From Amycolatopsis sp. WAC 01376 (GTDB lineage: Bacteria > Actinomycetota > Actinomycetes > Mycobacteriales > Pseudonocardiaceae): a DNA stretch of 64,000 nucleotides. Position 1 is the stretch's first letter. Each line of letters begins with the position of its first letter. Both the position numbers and the translations under genes were made by a program. Location: contig NZ_QHKL01000002.1 in assembly GCF_003947415.1 (NCBI RefSeq), positions 558,001-622,000 of the forward strand. Direction: 5' to 3'. The notes below the pieces were generated by a model that did not search any database, was not told the DNA's origin, and saw only the letters and a program-made list of their open reading frames with translations. Of the stretch, positions 1 to 8,209 are shown one piece after another.

Positions 1-449
1 GTGCGGAGGTGACGCACCGCCGGATCGCCGAGATGCGGTACTCCGGGCAGGGCTACGAGATCCGCGTGCCGGTCGAGCGGGGGAACTGGCCGGATTCGCT
101 GGTCGACGCGTTCACCGAGACCTATCGGACGTTGTACCGGCGGATCGGGCCGGACGTCGCGATCGAGGTGCTCAACTGGCGTGTCGTTTCCCGCGGACCG
201 GCACCCGAGGTCACGCTGAAACTCGCGGGTACCGAGGCCGAAGGCGACGCGCGCAAGGGGAGCCGCCCGGCGTACTTTCCCGCCGCGGGTGGCTTTGTCG
301 ACACAGCGGTGTTCGACAGGTATCGCCTCAAGCCGGGCGATCGCGTCGAGGGACCGGCCATTGTGGAGGAACGCGAGTCCACAGTGGTCGTCCCGCCGGG
401 CGCGAACTGCGTTGTCGGCGCGGACGCCGGCCTGGTGGTGACGGTATGA
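1..449 (+). CDS. Hydantoinase/5-oxoprolinase subunit A, C-terminal part (5' end outside window)
   Basis: About 148 codons of the C-terminal part of a HyuA-type hydantoinase/5-oxoprolinase subunit, an ATP-dependent cyclic-amide hydrolase that acts with subunit B. The visible part has the usual end of the family: a strand-rich domain, a segment near residue 120 reading GDRVEGPAIVEE, and a Val-rich tail. The frame is open to the left edge, so the real start lies outside the window. The stop overlaps the ATG of the next gene (ATGA), as is normal for hyuA-hyuB. The cyclic substrate cannot be told from this part. Confidence 0.85.
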   Translation, partial: AEVTHRRIAEMRYSGQGYEIRVPVERGNWPDSLVDAFTETYRTLYRRIGPDVAIEVLNWRVVSRGPAPEVTLKLAGTEAEGDARKGSRPAYFPAAGGFVDTAVFDRYRLKPGDRVEGPAIVEERESTVVVPPGANCVVGADAGLVVTV

Positions 450-2155
450 GCGTCGACCCGATCCTGGTGGGGGTGCTGGGAAACCGGCTGCATTCGATCC
501 TGGCCGAACAGCAGAACGCGCTCGTCAACACGGCGTTCTCCTCCGTGGTGCGGGAATCGCTCGACCTCGCCTGCGCGGTGTTCGACTCGCGTGGCGAGAT
601 GATCGGCCAGTCCGTCGGCGGGACCCCTGGCCACATCAACGCGATGGCGACCGGGATGCACCACTTCGTCGCCGCGTACCCGCCGGAGACCTTGGAGCCG
701 GGCGACGTCCTGCTCACCAACGACCCGTGGCAGACGGCAGGGCAGATCAACGACATCACCGTCGCCACGCCGGTCTTCCTGCGGGGACGGCTCGTCGCGT
801 GGTTCGCTTCCTGTTGTCACGCACCGGACATCGGCGGGCGGCTGGTCTCGGCCGAGGCCAACGAGGTCTTCGAAGAGGGCTTGCGCCTGCCGATCATGAA
901 GTTCCTCCGCGCGGGCGAGGTCAACGCGGATCTCGAACTGCTGATCCGCGCGAACGTCCGCACCCCGGAAGAAACCATCGGCGACTTGTACGCGCAGGTG
1001 ACCGGGAATGAGGTCGGTGCCGCCAGCCTGGTGCGGCTGCTGGAGGAATTCGATCTCGATTCGTTGGACGACGTCGCCGCCGAGATCATGAACCGCTCCG
1101 AGCGGGCACTGCGGGACGCGCTGGCGAAACTGCCGGACGGTACGTACACCAGCGAACTGGTGACCGACGGATTCGACGACGAAGAGGTCGTCCTCAAGGT
1201 CGCGGTGACCATCGAAGGTGAGGAGATCCACCTCGATTTCGCCGGATCGTCGCCGCAGAGCCGCCGCGGGATCAACGTCGTCCTGAACTACACCCGGGCG
1301 TATGCCTCGTTCGCGGTCAAGGCCGCCATTTCGCCGGAGGTGCCGCACAACGCGGGCTCGTTCCGGCCGGTGCACGTCACCGCGCCGGCGGGCTCGGTGC
1401 TCAACTGCGCGCCGCCCGCGCCGGTCGCCTCCCGCCATCTGATCGGGCACTTCCTGCCGTCACTGCTGATCACCGCACTACACGAAGCCTTGCCCGGCAA
1501 CGCCTTGGCGCACAGCGCGGACGCGCTGTGGATGACGATCTGGCGTGGCGCCGACGCCAGTGGACGCGAGTTCATGCTCAACGTCTTCCAGACCGGCGGG
1601 ATCGGCGCACGGGCCACAAAGGACGGTCTGAGCACCACCGGATTCCCGAGCGGGCTGCGGTCCACGCCGACGGAGGTCATCGAGACGATGGCGCCGCTGA
1701 TCCAGCGCGAACGCGTGCTGCGCACGGACTCCGGTGGTGCCGGGCGATGGCGCGGCGGCCTCGGCCAGTGCACCACGATGGCCGCCCGCGGTGAGATCTC
1801 GTGGAGTGTCAACGGGAACGTCGACCGGGTCCTGCGGCCGGCGTCCGGTGTGGACTCGGGGCACCACGGCGCGGTGGGCCGGTTCGAGCTCGCCCGTGGT
1901 CCCTTGCCGTCGAAGAGCCGGGTGAACCTGCGCCCGGACGACGTCGTGGACGTGATCCTGCCCGGCGGCGGCGGTTACGGCGACCCGTTCGAGCGGGAGC
2001 CGGAGGCCGTGCTCGCCGACGTCGTCGACGGATACGTGTCGGTGGAAGCCGCGCGCGAACTGTACGGCGTCGAAGTCACGTATCACGGAGACCCCGGGGC
2101 GCTGGTGCGGCTTCCGGAGGACTACACAGCGGTTTCGTCGAGAGGGAAGAGATGA
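446..2155 (+). CDS. Hydantoinase B/oxoprolinase family protein
   Basis: A 569-residue protein that is the B partner of the preceding A subunit; the pair hydrolyses cyclic amides such as hydantoins or 5-oxoproline with ATP. Family landmarks are TNDPWQTAGQINDITV near residue 92, the GINVVLNYTRAYASFAVK block near 275, and the Gly-rich end PGGGGYGDPFERE near 505. Length is normal. It is translationally coupled to hyuA (ATGA) and to the SDR downstream (ATGA again), so the three form one operon. The substrate is not predictable; the adjacent SDR and GntR suggest an inducible catabolic operon. Confidence 0.9.
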   Translation: MSVDPILVGVLGNRLHSILAEQQNALVNTAFSSVVRESLDLACAVFDSRGEMIGQSVGGTPGHINAMATGMHHFVAAYPPETLEPGDVLLTNDPWQTAGQINDITVATPVFLRGRLVAWFASCCHAPDIGGRLVSAEANEVFEEGLRLPIMKFLRAGEVNADLELLIRANVRTPEETIGDLYAQVTGNEVGAASLVRLLEEFDLDSLDDVAAEIMNRSERALRDALAKLPDGTYTSELVTDGFDDEEVVLKVAVTIEGEEIHLDFAGSSPQSRRGINVVLNYTRAYASFAVKAAISPEVPHNAGSFRPVHVTAPAGSVLNCAPPAPVASRHLIGHFLPSLLITALHEALPGNALAHSADALWMTIWRGADASGREFMLNVFQTGGIGARATKDGLSTTGFPSGLRSTPTEVIETMAPLIQRERVLRTDSGGAGRWRGGLGQCTTMAARGEISWSVNGNVDRVLRPASGVDSGHHGAVGRFELARGPLPSKSRVNLRPDDVVDVILPGGGGYGDPFEREPEAVLADVVDGYVSVEAARELYGVEVTYHGDPGALVRLPEDYTAVSSRGKR

Positions 2156-2943
2156 GCATGGGTCGGCTGGCCGGCAAGGTCGCGGTGGTCTTCGGGGGCG
2201 CGAGGGGCATCGGCCTCGCCACCGTGAAGGAGTTCGTCGCCGAGGGCGCGACCGTGTTCTCCAGCGACATCCGCGAACTCGCCGAACCCGTCGAAGGCGT
2301 CCGGCACTCCCTTGTGGACGCCACGGACGAAGGACAGGTCGACGAATTCGTGCGCGGCGTGCTCGCGGAGACGGACCGGGTCGACGTGCTGTTCAACAAC
2401 GTCGGCATCCACCTCGGGAAACCCCTGGCGGACACCACCTTGGCGGAATTCGACAACATCTTCGCGCTGAACGTGCGGGCCGCCTTCCTCGGCACGCGGG
2501 CGGTGCTGCCGCGGATGATCGAGAACAAGGCGGGCAGCATCATCACGACGTCGTCCAACGGCGGGGTGATGGGGCGCCCCGGCGACCCGGTGTACAACGC
2601 CACCAAACACGCGCTCGTCGGCATGATGAAATCGATCGCGGTCGCGCACGCGCACCAGGGGATCCGGGCGAACACGGTCAACCCGGGCGCGATCGACACG
2701 GACATGCTGCGCGGCACCCTCGCGTCGCCGGAGGAGTTCGAAGCCAAACAACACCAGTTGACCGCGAGCACGCCCGCGGCACGGGTCGGCGAGGCGTGGG
2801 AGGTCGCGAAGGCGGTCGTCTTCCTGGCCAGCGACGAATCGCGGTTCATCAACGGGGTCGCGCTCCCCATCGACGGCGCCAAGGCCGCCGGTGCCATGCC
2901 GGGCAACCGGTACAGCCTCGACTTCGAACTCGGCGTCAGGTAG
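2152..2943 (+). CDS. SDR family oxidoreductase
   Basis: A 263-residue classical short-chain dehydrogenase/reductase. The cofactor loop is GGARGIG (residues about 14-20), the NNVG motif follows near residue 83, and the catalytic YNATK near residue 148. The C-terminus has the usual LASDES and DGA segments. The start at 2152 overlaps the hyuB stop; a second ATG lies two codons on at 2158 and is also possible. It probably oxidises or reduces an alcohol/ketone intermediate of the hydantoinase pathway; the substrate is unknown. Confidence 0.88.
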   Translation: MSMGRLAGKVAVVFGGARGIGLATVKEFVAEGATVFSSDIRELAEPVEGVRHSLVDATDEGQVDEFVRGVLAETDRVDVLFNNVGIHLGKPLADTTLAEFDNIFALNVRAAFLGTRAVLPRMIENKAGSIITTSSNGGVMGRPGDPVYNATKHALVGMMKSIAVAHAHQGIRANTVNPGAIDTDMLRGTLASPEEFEAKQHQLTASTPAARVGEAWEVAKAVVFLASDESRFINGVALPIDGAKAAGAMPGNRYSLDFELGVR

Positions 2944-2947
2944 CGCC

Positions 2948-3643
2948 ATGTCCACTCCTGCCGCCGAGGAGACACTGGCCCGAGACAGACCCTTGCTCGA
3001 ACGGAGCGGGACAGCGGAACGGGTCGCCGAGATCCTGCGCCAGCGCATCACCGAAGGCGTCTTCCCGCCAGGGTCGAGGCTTTCCGAACCGTCGATCAGC
3101 GCCGCGTTGGGCGTTTCACGCAACACGCTGCGCGAGTCCTTCCAGCTACTGGCGCACGAGCGGCTCGCGGTACACGAACTCAACCGCGGCGTGTTCGTGC
3201 GGGAACTGACCGCGCAGGACATCTCGGATCTCTACGTGATGCGGCGGGTCACCGAATGCGGTGCGCTGCGGCGTGCGGCCGAACTGCCCACTGTGGACCT
3301 TTCGGCCATCGAGGTCGCGGTGCGGGAGGGGCATGCCGCGGCGGGCGAAGGCGACTGGCAGGCCGTCGGGACCGCGAGCATCGCGTTCCACCAAGCGGTG
3401 GGCGACCTGGCGGGCAGCGAACGGGTCAGCACGACGATGCGTCAGGTGCTGGCGGAGACGCGGCTCTTCTTCGTGCTGGCGGAGAACACGCGCACGTTCT
3501 TCGAGCCGTTCCTGCGGCGGCACGAGCGGATCTTGCGGGACCTGGAACGCGGACGATTCGGGCCCGCGGAGACGGCGCTGGAGAAGTACCTGCGGGACGC
3601 GGAGAAGCAGCTGTTGGCCGCTTACGACCGGCGGGGTTCGTGA
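2948..3643 (+). CDS. GntR family (FadR-type) transcriptional regulator
   Basis: A 231-residue regulator with an N-terminal winged helix (residues about 20-85, including ISAALGVSRNTLRESFQLL) and a helical FCD-type effector domain (about 95-225). It begins four bases after the SDR stop and is the last gene of the hyu operon, so it probably controls that operon in response to a pathway acid. ATG 2948 is preferred because upstream codons in the same frame lie inside the SDR gene. A strong hairpin follows at 3670. Confidence 0.87.
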   Translation: MSTPAAEETLARDRPLLERSGTAERVAEILRQRITEGVFPPGSRLSEPSISAALGVSRNTLRESFQLLAHERLAVHELNRGVFVRELTAQDISDLYVMRRVTECGALRRAAELPTVDLSAIEVAVREGHAAAGEGDWQAVGTASIAFHQAVGDLAGSERVSTTMRQVLAETRLFFVLAENTRTFFEPFLRRHERILRDLERGRFGPAETALEKYLRDAEKQLLAAYDRRGS

Positions 3644-3669
3644 GCTGTGGCGGGCGGCCGGGACGCCAT

Positions 3670-3712
3670 GAACGGTCCTTTCCTGGCAAATTTCGCAAGG
3701 AAAGGACCGTTC
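3670..3712. terminator. Hairpin after the hyu-SDR-gntR operon
   Basis: 15-bp perfect inverted repeat (arms 3670-3684 and 3698-3712) with a 13-base loop. It lies just after the GntR gene and before the aminotransferase promoter. No U-tract is seen, as is common for actinobacterial terminators. It belongs to the intergenic hairpin family with a TCCTTTCCT core. Confidence 0.6.
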
Positions 3713-3866
3713 CTAGCACTTCGCCCATGAATGCCCATCTTCGAACAAGACCGATCAGCGTGGCTACAGTCCGGACAGGTCCGGGCCGCGAACTGTGCAC
3801 GATGGAGTGTTCGCGTCCCGGCCGGTTCCGGGTGAGGATGGGGGCACGAGCACGAGGAGGAAGATC

Positions 3867-5138
3867 ATGGTTTCGTCGGCGTCCGCGCGCAATCCGCTGT
3901 GGCACCCCTTCGCGGACATGGGAGCGGTCGACGGCGACCGGCTCGTCATCACCCGCGGTGAGGGTTCCTACGTCTGGGACGACGAGGGGAAGCGGTATTT
4001 CGACGCGACCGCGTCGCTCTGGTACGCGAACTTCGGGCACGGACGCGAGGAGATCGCGCAGGCCGTCGGGGATCAGTTGCGCACGCTCGATTCGTACAAC
4101 CTGTTCGGCTACAACGCCAACGAGCCCGCGCTGAAGCTCGCCGAGCGGGTCTCGGCGCTGGCGCCGGAGCCGGGCTCGAAGGTGTTCTTCGGCTCGGGCG
4201 GTGGTGACGTCATCGACACCGCGGTCAAGATCGCCCGGTCGTATTTCGCGCACACCGGCCGCCCGGAGAAGGTGCACGTCATCGGGCGCGTGCAGGGTTA
4301 CCACGGCACGCACGGTTTCGGGACGGCCGTCGGCGGCATCGCGGCCAACGCGGCGGGCTTCGGGCCGCTGCCGGGCGACATCTCGCACGTGCCTTACGAC
4401 AGCGCCGAAGCGCTCGAGGCGGAGATCCTGCGCGTCGGGCCGGAGCGGGTCGCGGCGTTCTTCTGTGAGCAGGGCGTCGGCGCGGGCGGGGTCCTGCTGC
4501 CGCCGGAGGGTTATATCGAGACGGTCGCCGGGATCTGCCGCAAGCATGACGTGCTGTTCGTCGCGGACTGTGTGATCGCCGCGTTCGGGCGGCTGGGGAC
4601 CTGGTTCGGGATCGACCGGTGGGCCGTGCAGCCCGACATGATCACGACCGCGAAGGGCATCACCGGCGGGACGATCCCGCTGGGCGCGCTGATCGTCGCG
4701 CCGAGGGTGGCCGAGCCGTTCTTCACCGGCGCGCCGGGTGCGCCGGTGCTGCGGCACGGCGCGACCTACGCGGGGCATCCGGTCGCCTGCGCCGCGGGGA
4801 ACGCGACGCTCGACATCTACGAGCGTGACGGGCTCATCCCGCGCGGCCGGGAACTGGAGAAGCCGCTGGCCGACGCGCTTTCCGGGCTGGCTTCGCATCC
4901 CTTGGTCGCGGAGGTCCGGGCCGGGCTCGGTTTCCTCGGCGCGGTGGAACTGAAGGCCGACTTCCTCGCGTCCGACGCCGGCGCGCCGAACCGGTTGCAG
5001 CGGATGGCGCGCGAGGAGGGCGTCCTCGTGCGCAACCTGGCCAAGGGGATCGCGGTGTCGCCGCCGCTGATCGCTGGGGAGGCTGAACTGGACCTGCTCG
5101 CTTCGGCGCTGCCTCGCGCTCTGGACCGGCTGGTCTAG
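3867..5138 (+). CDS. Class III (omega-type) PLP aminotransferase
   Basis: A 423-residue aspartate aminotransferase-fold enzyme of class III that moves an amino group from an amine or omega-amino acid to a keto acid such as pyruvate. Features are RNPLWHPFADM at the N-terminus, the GSGGGDVIDTAVKIAR cofactor-phosphate loop, and the PLP lysine in TTAKGITGG near residue 270. ATG 3867 follows a good ribosome site (GAGGAGG) and begins the conserved N-terminus; an in-frame ATG at 3795 would add 24 residues not typical of the family. It is monocistronic between two hairpins. The nearby hydantoinase operon suggests amino-compound catabolism, but no link is proven. Confidence 0.88.
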   Translation: MVSSASARNPLWHPFADMGAVDGDRLVITRGEGSYVWDDEGKRYFDATASLWYANFGHGREEIAQAVGDQLRTLDSYNLFGYNANEPALKLAERVSALAPEPGSKVFFGSGGGDVIDTAVKIARSYFAHTGRPEKVHVIGRVQGYHGTHGFGTAVGGIAANAAGFGPLPGDISHVPYDSAEALEAEILRVGPERVAAFFCEQGVGAGGVLLPPEGYIETVAGICRKHDVLFVADCVIAAFGRLGTWFGIDRWAVQPDMITTAKGITGGTIPLGALIVAPRVAEPFFTGAPGAPVLRHGATYAGHPVACAAGNATLDIYERDGLIPRGRELEKPLADALSGLASHPLVAEVRAGLGFLGAVELKADFLASDAGAPNRLQRMAREEGVLVRNLAKGIAVSPPLIAGEAELDLLASALPRALDRLV

Positions 5139-5155
5139 CGGGCCGCACAAGCGCA

Positions 5156-5202
5156 ATGAAGGGGCCTTTCATAGCAAAATTTGCTATGAAAGGCCCCTTC
5201 AT
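5156..5202. terminator. 23-bp-arm hairpin after the aminotransferase
   Basis: Perfect 23-bp inverted repeat (5156-5178 and 5180-5202) with almost no loop, containing AAGGGGCCTTTCAT. It starts 18 bases after the aminotransferase stop. It is a likely terminator and a member of the GGGGCC hairpin family also seen near 11.5 kb. Confidence 0.65.
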
Positions 5203-5312
5203 GTCACGTCCGCCGCACCCAGCGAGTGCGGGTGCGGCGGAGCGTGACGTGCACGAGGGCCTCGCGCTCGGTCATGAAGGGCACAGCCGACGGGACCAGG
5301 TCCCTTCATGAC
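5203..5312. repeat. Two further inverted repeats
   Basis: Two more dyads directly follow the previous hairpin: 5203-5248, with GTCACG/CGTGAC ends and CCGCACCC/GGGTGCGG inside, and 5271-5312, with GTCATGAAGGG/CCCTTCATGAC ends. Three hairpins in 160 bases insulate the aminotransferase from the convergent small gene. The rest of 5139-5345 shows no credible gene. Confidence 0.5.
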
Positions 5313-5345
5313 ACCCCCAGTGCGACGGGCCCACGTGGGCCCGCT

Positions 5346-5432
5346 TCAGCGGAGGCGGAGTTCTTCGCCCTCGAAGTCCGCGGTGATGATCGACGCGGAC
5401 GGTCTCGGTGTCACCTGGAAGTCATACGCCAT
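5346..5432 (-). CDS. Possible 28-residue peptide overlapping the end of the next gene
   Basis: ATG at 5432 opens a 29-codon frame to a TGA at 5346. It begins inside the last codons of the upstream 64-residue gene, in another frame. The peptide is acidic near its end (ADFEGEELRLR). No independent ribosome site is visible, so it could only be expressed by coupling. It may be a true leaderless small protein, a frameshifted extension of the upstream gene, or chance. Confidence 0.25.
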   Translation of the reverse strand: MAYDFQVTPRPSASIITADFEGEELRLR

Positions 5433-5605
5433 ACCGGCACATTAACCACGCGCCCCGACATTTCCGGGAGCTCATGCCCGCTGACCACGGTGAATCGCCA
5501 TTTGTCGACCCCGCCGCCGATGATCTCGGCGTACCGCCGGGCGCCGTCCGCGTTGGCGAAGCGCACCTGCTGGCCGTTGGTGAGATGGGTGATCTTGACC
5601 GCCAT
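5411..5605 (-). CDS. Small conserved-type hypothetical protein, 64 aa
   Basis: Short basic protein starting MAVKITHLTNGQQVRF and containing GARRYAEIIGGGVDKW. A good ribosome site (CAGGAGG) lies 7 bases before the ATG, which is the main reason to believe it. It has no signal peptide and no membrane segment. I do not recognise the family. It stands alone between the hairpins at 5203-5312 and the GNAT gene. Confidence 0.6.
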   Translation of the reverse strand: MAVKITHLTNGQQVRFANADGARRYAEIIGGGVDKWRFTVVSGHELPEMSGRVVNVPVWRMTSR

Positions 5606-5715
5606 CCGTGCCTCCTGAAGTCCGGTGCCGGCCCGCGGAGCTTCCCCCTCCGGGGCCGGCGCCGACAGTAGAACACATGTTCGACGACCCTCGCCAATCC
5701 GACCCCCCGTGCGGG

Positions 5716-6210
5716 TCATCGCCGCATGGTCACCCGAGGCCACGCGTCCAGCCCGAGGGCGATTTCGTGGGCCCGGACGGCGCGCAGGCCCTCGGTGAGG
5801 CTCTCCTCGTCGAGGGTCACGAAGCCGAGCCGGGCGTAGTACGGCGCGTTCCACGGCACCTCGGCGTACGTCGTCAGCGTCAGCCCCGCGAGACCTTCGC
5901 GCGAGGCCCAGCCGGCGGCGTGCTCGATCAACCGCCGCCCGAGGCCCCGCCGCGCGTGATCCGGATGGACGGACACCTGCTCGATGTGACCGTGGCCATC
6001 GACGACCTCGGCGAGCAGGTACGCCACCGGGCCGTCGCCGTCGTCCCACACCCAGGCCCGGCCGTCGCGCTGGAAGGCTGTGAGGTCCGCGATCGACGGC
6101 GGGTCGTCGTCGGCGATCGCGGCCATGCCGAGCGCGCGGAACGGTTCGCCCGCGGCGCGTTCGATGTCCTGGAGCACGGGCAGGTCTTCGGGGACGGCGA
6201 ATCGGATCAC
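5716..6210 (-). CDS. GNAT family N-acetyltransferase
   Basis: A 164-residue acyl-CoA-dependent N-acyltransferase of normal single-domain size. The acetyl-CoA pyrophosphate loop is clear: VSVHPDHARRGLGRRLIEHA (about 77-96), followed by the PYYARLGF motif near residue 124. It starts with GTG at 6210; the ribosome site is weak. The acceptor amine is unknown. It is not obviously in an operon; the next gene upstream on this strand is the IclR regulator, 42 bases away. Confidence 0.82.
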   Translation of the reverse strand: MIRFAVPEDLPVLQDIERAAGEPFRALGMAAIADDDPPSIADLTAFQRDGRAWVWDDGDGPVAYLLAEVVDGHGHIEQVSVHPDHARRGLGRRLIEHAAGWASREGLAGLTLTTYAEVPWNAPYYARLGFVTLDEESLTEGLRAVRAHEIALGLDAWPRVTMRR

Positions 6211-6252
6211 GGATCGAGTTCTACCCCGCCGCGGGGAGCGGTCGCGCGCGAA

Positions 6253-7032
6253 TTAGAGGGAGAACGACGAAACGGCCCGGTGGATCCTGTTCGCGTACGA
6301 CTGGAGCGCGACGATGGCGGCCCGTTTCTCGTCGTCGCCGATCCGGGTCGCCGGGGCGGCGAGGGTCAGCACCGCGGGCCGGTGCCCGGTGTTCGGGATC
6401 GGCACCGAACAGGACCAGACGCCGTCGTCCAGTTCGCCCCAGCTGACCGAATACCGGTTCGCCCCCGCGCGTTTGACCTCTTCCCGCACGCTCGGGCCGC
6501 GGCGGTGGACGATCGACGAAAGCCGTCTTTCGCGTTCGCCCTCCGGCAGCATGGCCAGCAGCATCTTGCCCGACGCGCCGGTGCCGAGCGGGACGGAATG
6601 ACCGGGCTGGAAGGTGAACCGCATCGCGCGTTCGCATTCGACCCGGTCCGCGCAGACGGCGGAATCGCCGAAATGCTGGAACAGCAGCACTGTCTCCCCG
6701 AGCGCGCGTGCGGCTTCCTCCATCGCCGGACGGGCCAGGCGGGCGAGGTCGTTGGCCAGCTGCGCCGCCCGCGCGAGCGGCATCACCTGGCTCGTCACGT
6801 GATAGCGCCCCGTCCTTCCCTCCTCCAGGAGCTGGAGTTCCTTCAGCAGTGCGACATAGCGATACGTCGTCGCGACCGGGGTGCCGATCCTCGCGGCGAG
6901 TTCGGCGACGCTGGCGTCCCAGCGGCGTTCGGAAAAGGAGAGCAGCAACTGCAGGACCTTGCGTGAGCTGCTGGCGCCGGGGGTCCGTTTCGGCGGGGCG
7001 GTGGTGTCCAGGGATCGTGCGGCAGGCGTCAT
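6253..7032 (-). CDS. IclR family transcriptional regulator
   Basis: A 259-residue regulator with an N-terminal winged helix (VAELAARIGTPVATTYRYVALL, about 45-66) and a C-terminal IclR effector domain (about 95-255) containing SVPLGTGASGKMLLA and a late SVPIPNTGHRPAVLTLAAP stretch. ATG 7032 is chosen; an in-frame TTG at 7053 would add seven residues. It diverges from the SDR gene at 7144 across a 111-bp region, so it most likely controls that gene and itself. Confidence 0.85.
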   Translation of the reverse strand: MTPAARSLDTTAPPKRTPGASSSRKVLQLLLSFSERRWDASVAELAARIGTPVATTYRYVALLKELQLLEEGRTGRYHVTSQVMPLARAAQLANDLARLARPAMEEAARALGETVLLFQHFGDSAVCADRVECERAMRFTFQPGHSVPLGTGASGKMLLAMLPEGERERRLSSIVHRRGPSVREEVKRAGANRYSVSWGELDDGVWSCSVPIPNTGHRPAVLTLAAPATRIGDDEKRAAIVALQSYANRIHRAVSSFSL

Positions 7033-7143
7033 CTCGACCTCTCGCCGGGGCAATCACAAAGAGTCAAGAAAGTAGCACATTGTGTGAATTGCGGGCCAGG
7101 GTCTTTGGTCCACGAAAAGCGGGCTTCTTGCTAGGTTCGGACC
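7033..7143. promoter_or_regulatory. Divergent IclR/SDR promoter region
   Basis: 111 bp between the start codons of the IclR gene (left) and the SDR gene (right). It is less GC-rich than its surroundings and contains CACATTGTGTG near 7077, a partial dyad suited to an IclR operator. No clear -35/-10 pair can be assigned by eye. Confidence 0.4.
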
Positions 7144-8052
7144 ATGGAAACGCCATTGGCAGGCAAGATCGCGTTGGTCGCCGGGGCGACTCGCGGGGCA
7201 GGGCGGGGAATTGCGGTCCAGCTGGGTGCCGCCGGTGCGACCGTTTACGTGACCGGCCGCAGTACCGGTTCCCGGCGGTCGGAAATGAATCGCCCGGAGA
7301 CGATCGAGGAGACGGCGGCGCTCGTCGGCGAAGCGGGCGGGCACGGGATCGCGATCGGTGTGGACCATTTGGCGGCAGACCAGGTCCGCGATCTGGTGCA
7401 ACGGATCGACGCCGAACAGGGCGCACTGCACGTGCTGGTCAACGACATCTACGGCGCGCCCATCGAATGGGGCAAGACGGTCTGGGAGTCCACTTTGGAC
7501 GTCGGACTGCGGACGCTGCGGCTCGCCATCGACACCCATGCCATCACCAGCCATTTCGCGCTTCCGCTCATGATCAGGAATCCGGGCGCGCTGGTCGTCG
7601 AGGTCAATGACGGGACGGACGGGTACAACTCGGAGAACTACCGTGTTTCGTTCTTCTACGACCTCGCCAAGACCGCGGTGAACCGGATGGCGTTCGCACT
7701 CGGGCACGAATTGGCACCGCATGGCGGTACCGCGGTGGCGGTCACCCCTGGCTGGTTACGTTCCGAGGCGATGCTCGACGCTTATCAGGTGACCGAAGAG
7801 AATTGGCAGGACGCCACGAAGGTGCAGCCGCATTTCGCCATTTCTGAAAGCCCCGCGTTCATCGGCAGGGCTGTCGCGGCATTGGCCGGCGACACGGAAG
7901 CCGGCCGCTGGAACGGGAAATCGGTTTCCAGTGGCGAATTGGCGAAGGAATACGGATTCACCGACCTCGACGGCAGCCGTCCCGACTGCTGGCGCTATCT
8001 CGTCGAGGTCCAGGATCCCGGCAAGCCGGCGGACGTCACCGGCTACCGCTGA
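7144..8052 (+). CDS. SDR family oxidoreductase, 302 aa
   Basis: Short-chain dehydrogenase with GATRGAGRGIA as the cofactor loop (about 14-24) and the catalytic Tyr and Lys in FFYDLAKTA near residue 175. It is longer than a classical SDR because of an extended C-terminus (residues about 225-300) rich in Trp and Tyr. This resembles the DHRS1-like subgroup. One leucine near residue 205 uses the rare TTA codon (GGC TGG TTA CGT), which could make translation depend on the bldA tRNA. It is a single gene under the divergent IclR regulator; the substrate is unknown. Confidence 0.83.
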   Translation: METPLAGKIALVAGATRGAGRGIAVQLGAAGATVYVTGRSTGSRRSEMNRPETIEETAALVGEAGGHGIAIGVDHLAADQVRDLVQRIDAEQGALHVLVNDIYGAPIEWGKTVWESTLDVGLRTLRLAIDTHAITSHFALPLMIRNPGALVVEVNDGTDGYNSENYRVSFFYDLAKTAVNRMAFALGHELAPHGGTAVAVTPGWLRSEAMLDAYQVTEENWQDATKVQPHFAISESPAFIGRAVAALAGDTEAGRWNGKSVSSGELAKEYGFTDLDGSRPDCWRYLVEVQDPGKPADVTGYR

Positions 8053-8116
8053 GCTTCGCAAGGAGCGATCATGGCCAAGGCGGCACTGGCCGTCCCCGGC
8101 TGATCGCCCGCCGGAT

Positions 8117-8169
8117 GTCAGGAAAGGGTCGTTCCTGACGTTTTTCGTCCTGAACGACCCTTTCCTGAC
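8117..8169. terminator. Bidirectional terminator hairpin
   Basis: Inverted repeat with arms GTCAGGAAAGGGTCGTTC and its complement, and a T-run (GTTTTTCG) in the loop. It lies between the SDR gene and the convergent PH-domain gene, so it can stop transcription from both sides. Confidence 0.65.
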
Positions 8170-8209
8170 ATTTCGGATTCGTGATGGGGCGAGCTACTTG
8201 TGCCGTGCG

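Noticed and set aside
1801..2151. N-terminal extension of the SDR gene back to 1801
   Set aside because: The added residues are Arg/Pro-rich antiframe translation of hydantoinase B; the ATGA overlap at 2152 gives a normal SDR N-terminus.
5156..5312. CRISPR-like or attachment-site repeats
   Set aside because: The repeats are inverted dyads, not regularly spaced direct repeats; no tRNA or integrase is near.
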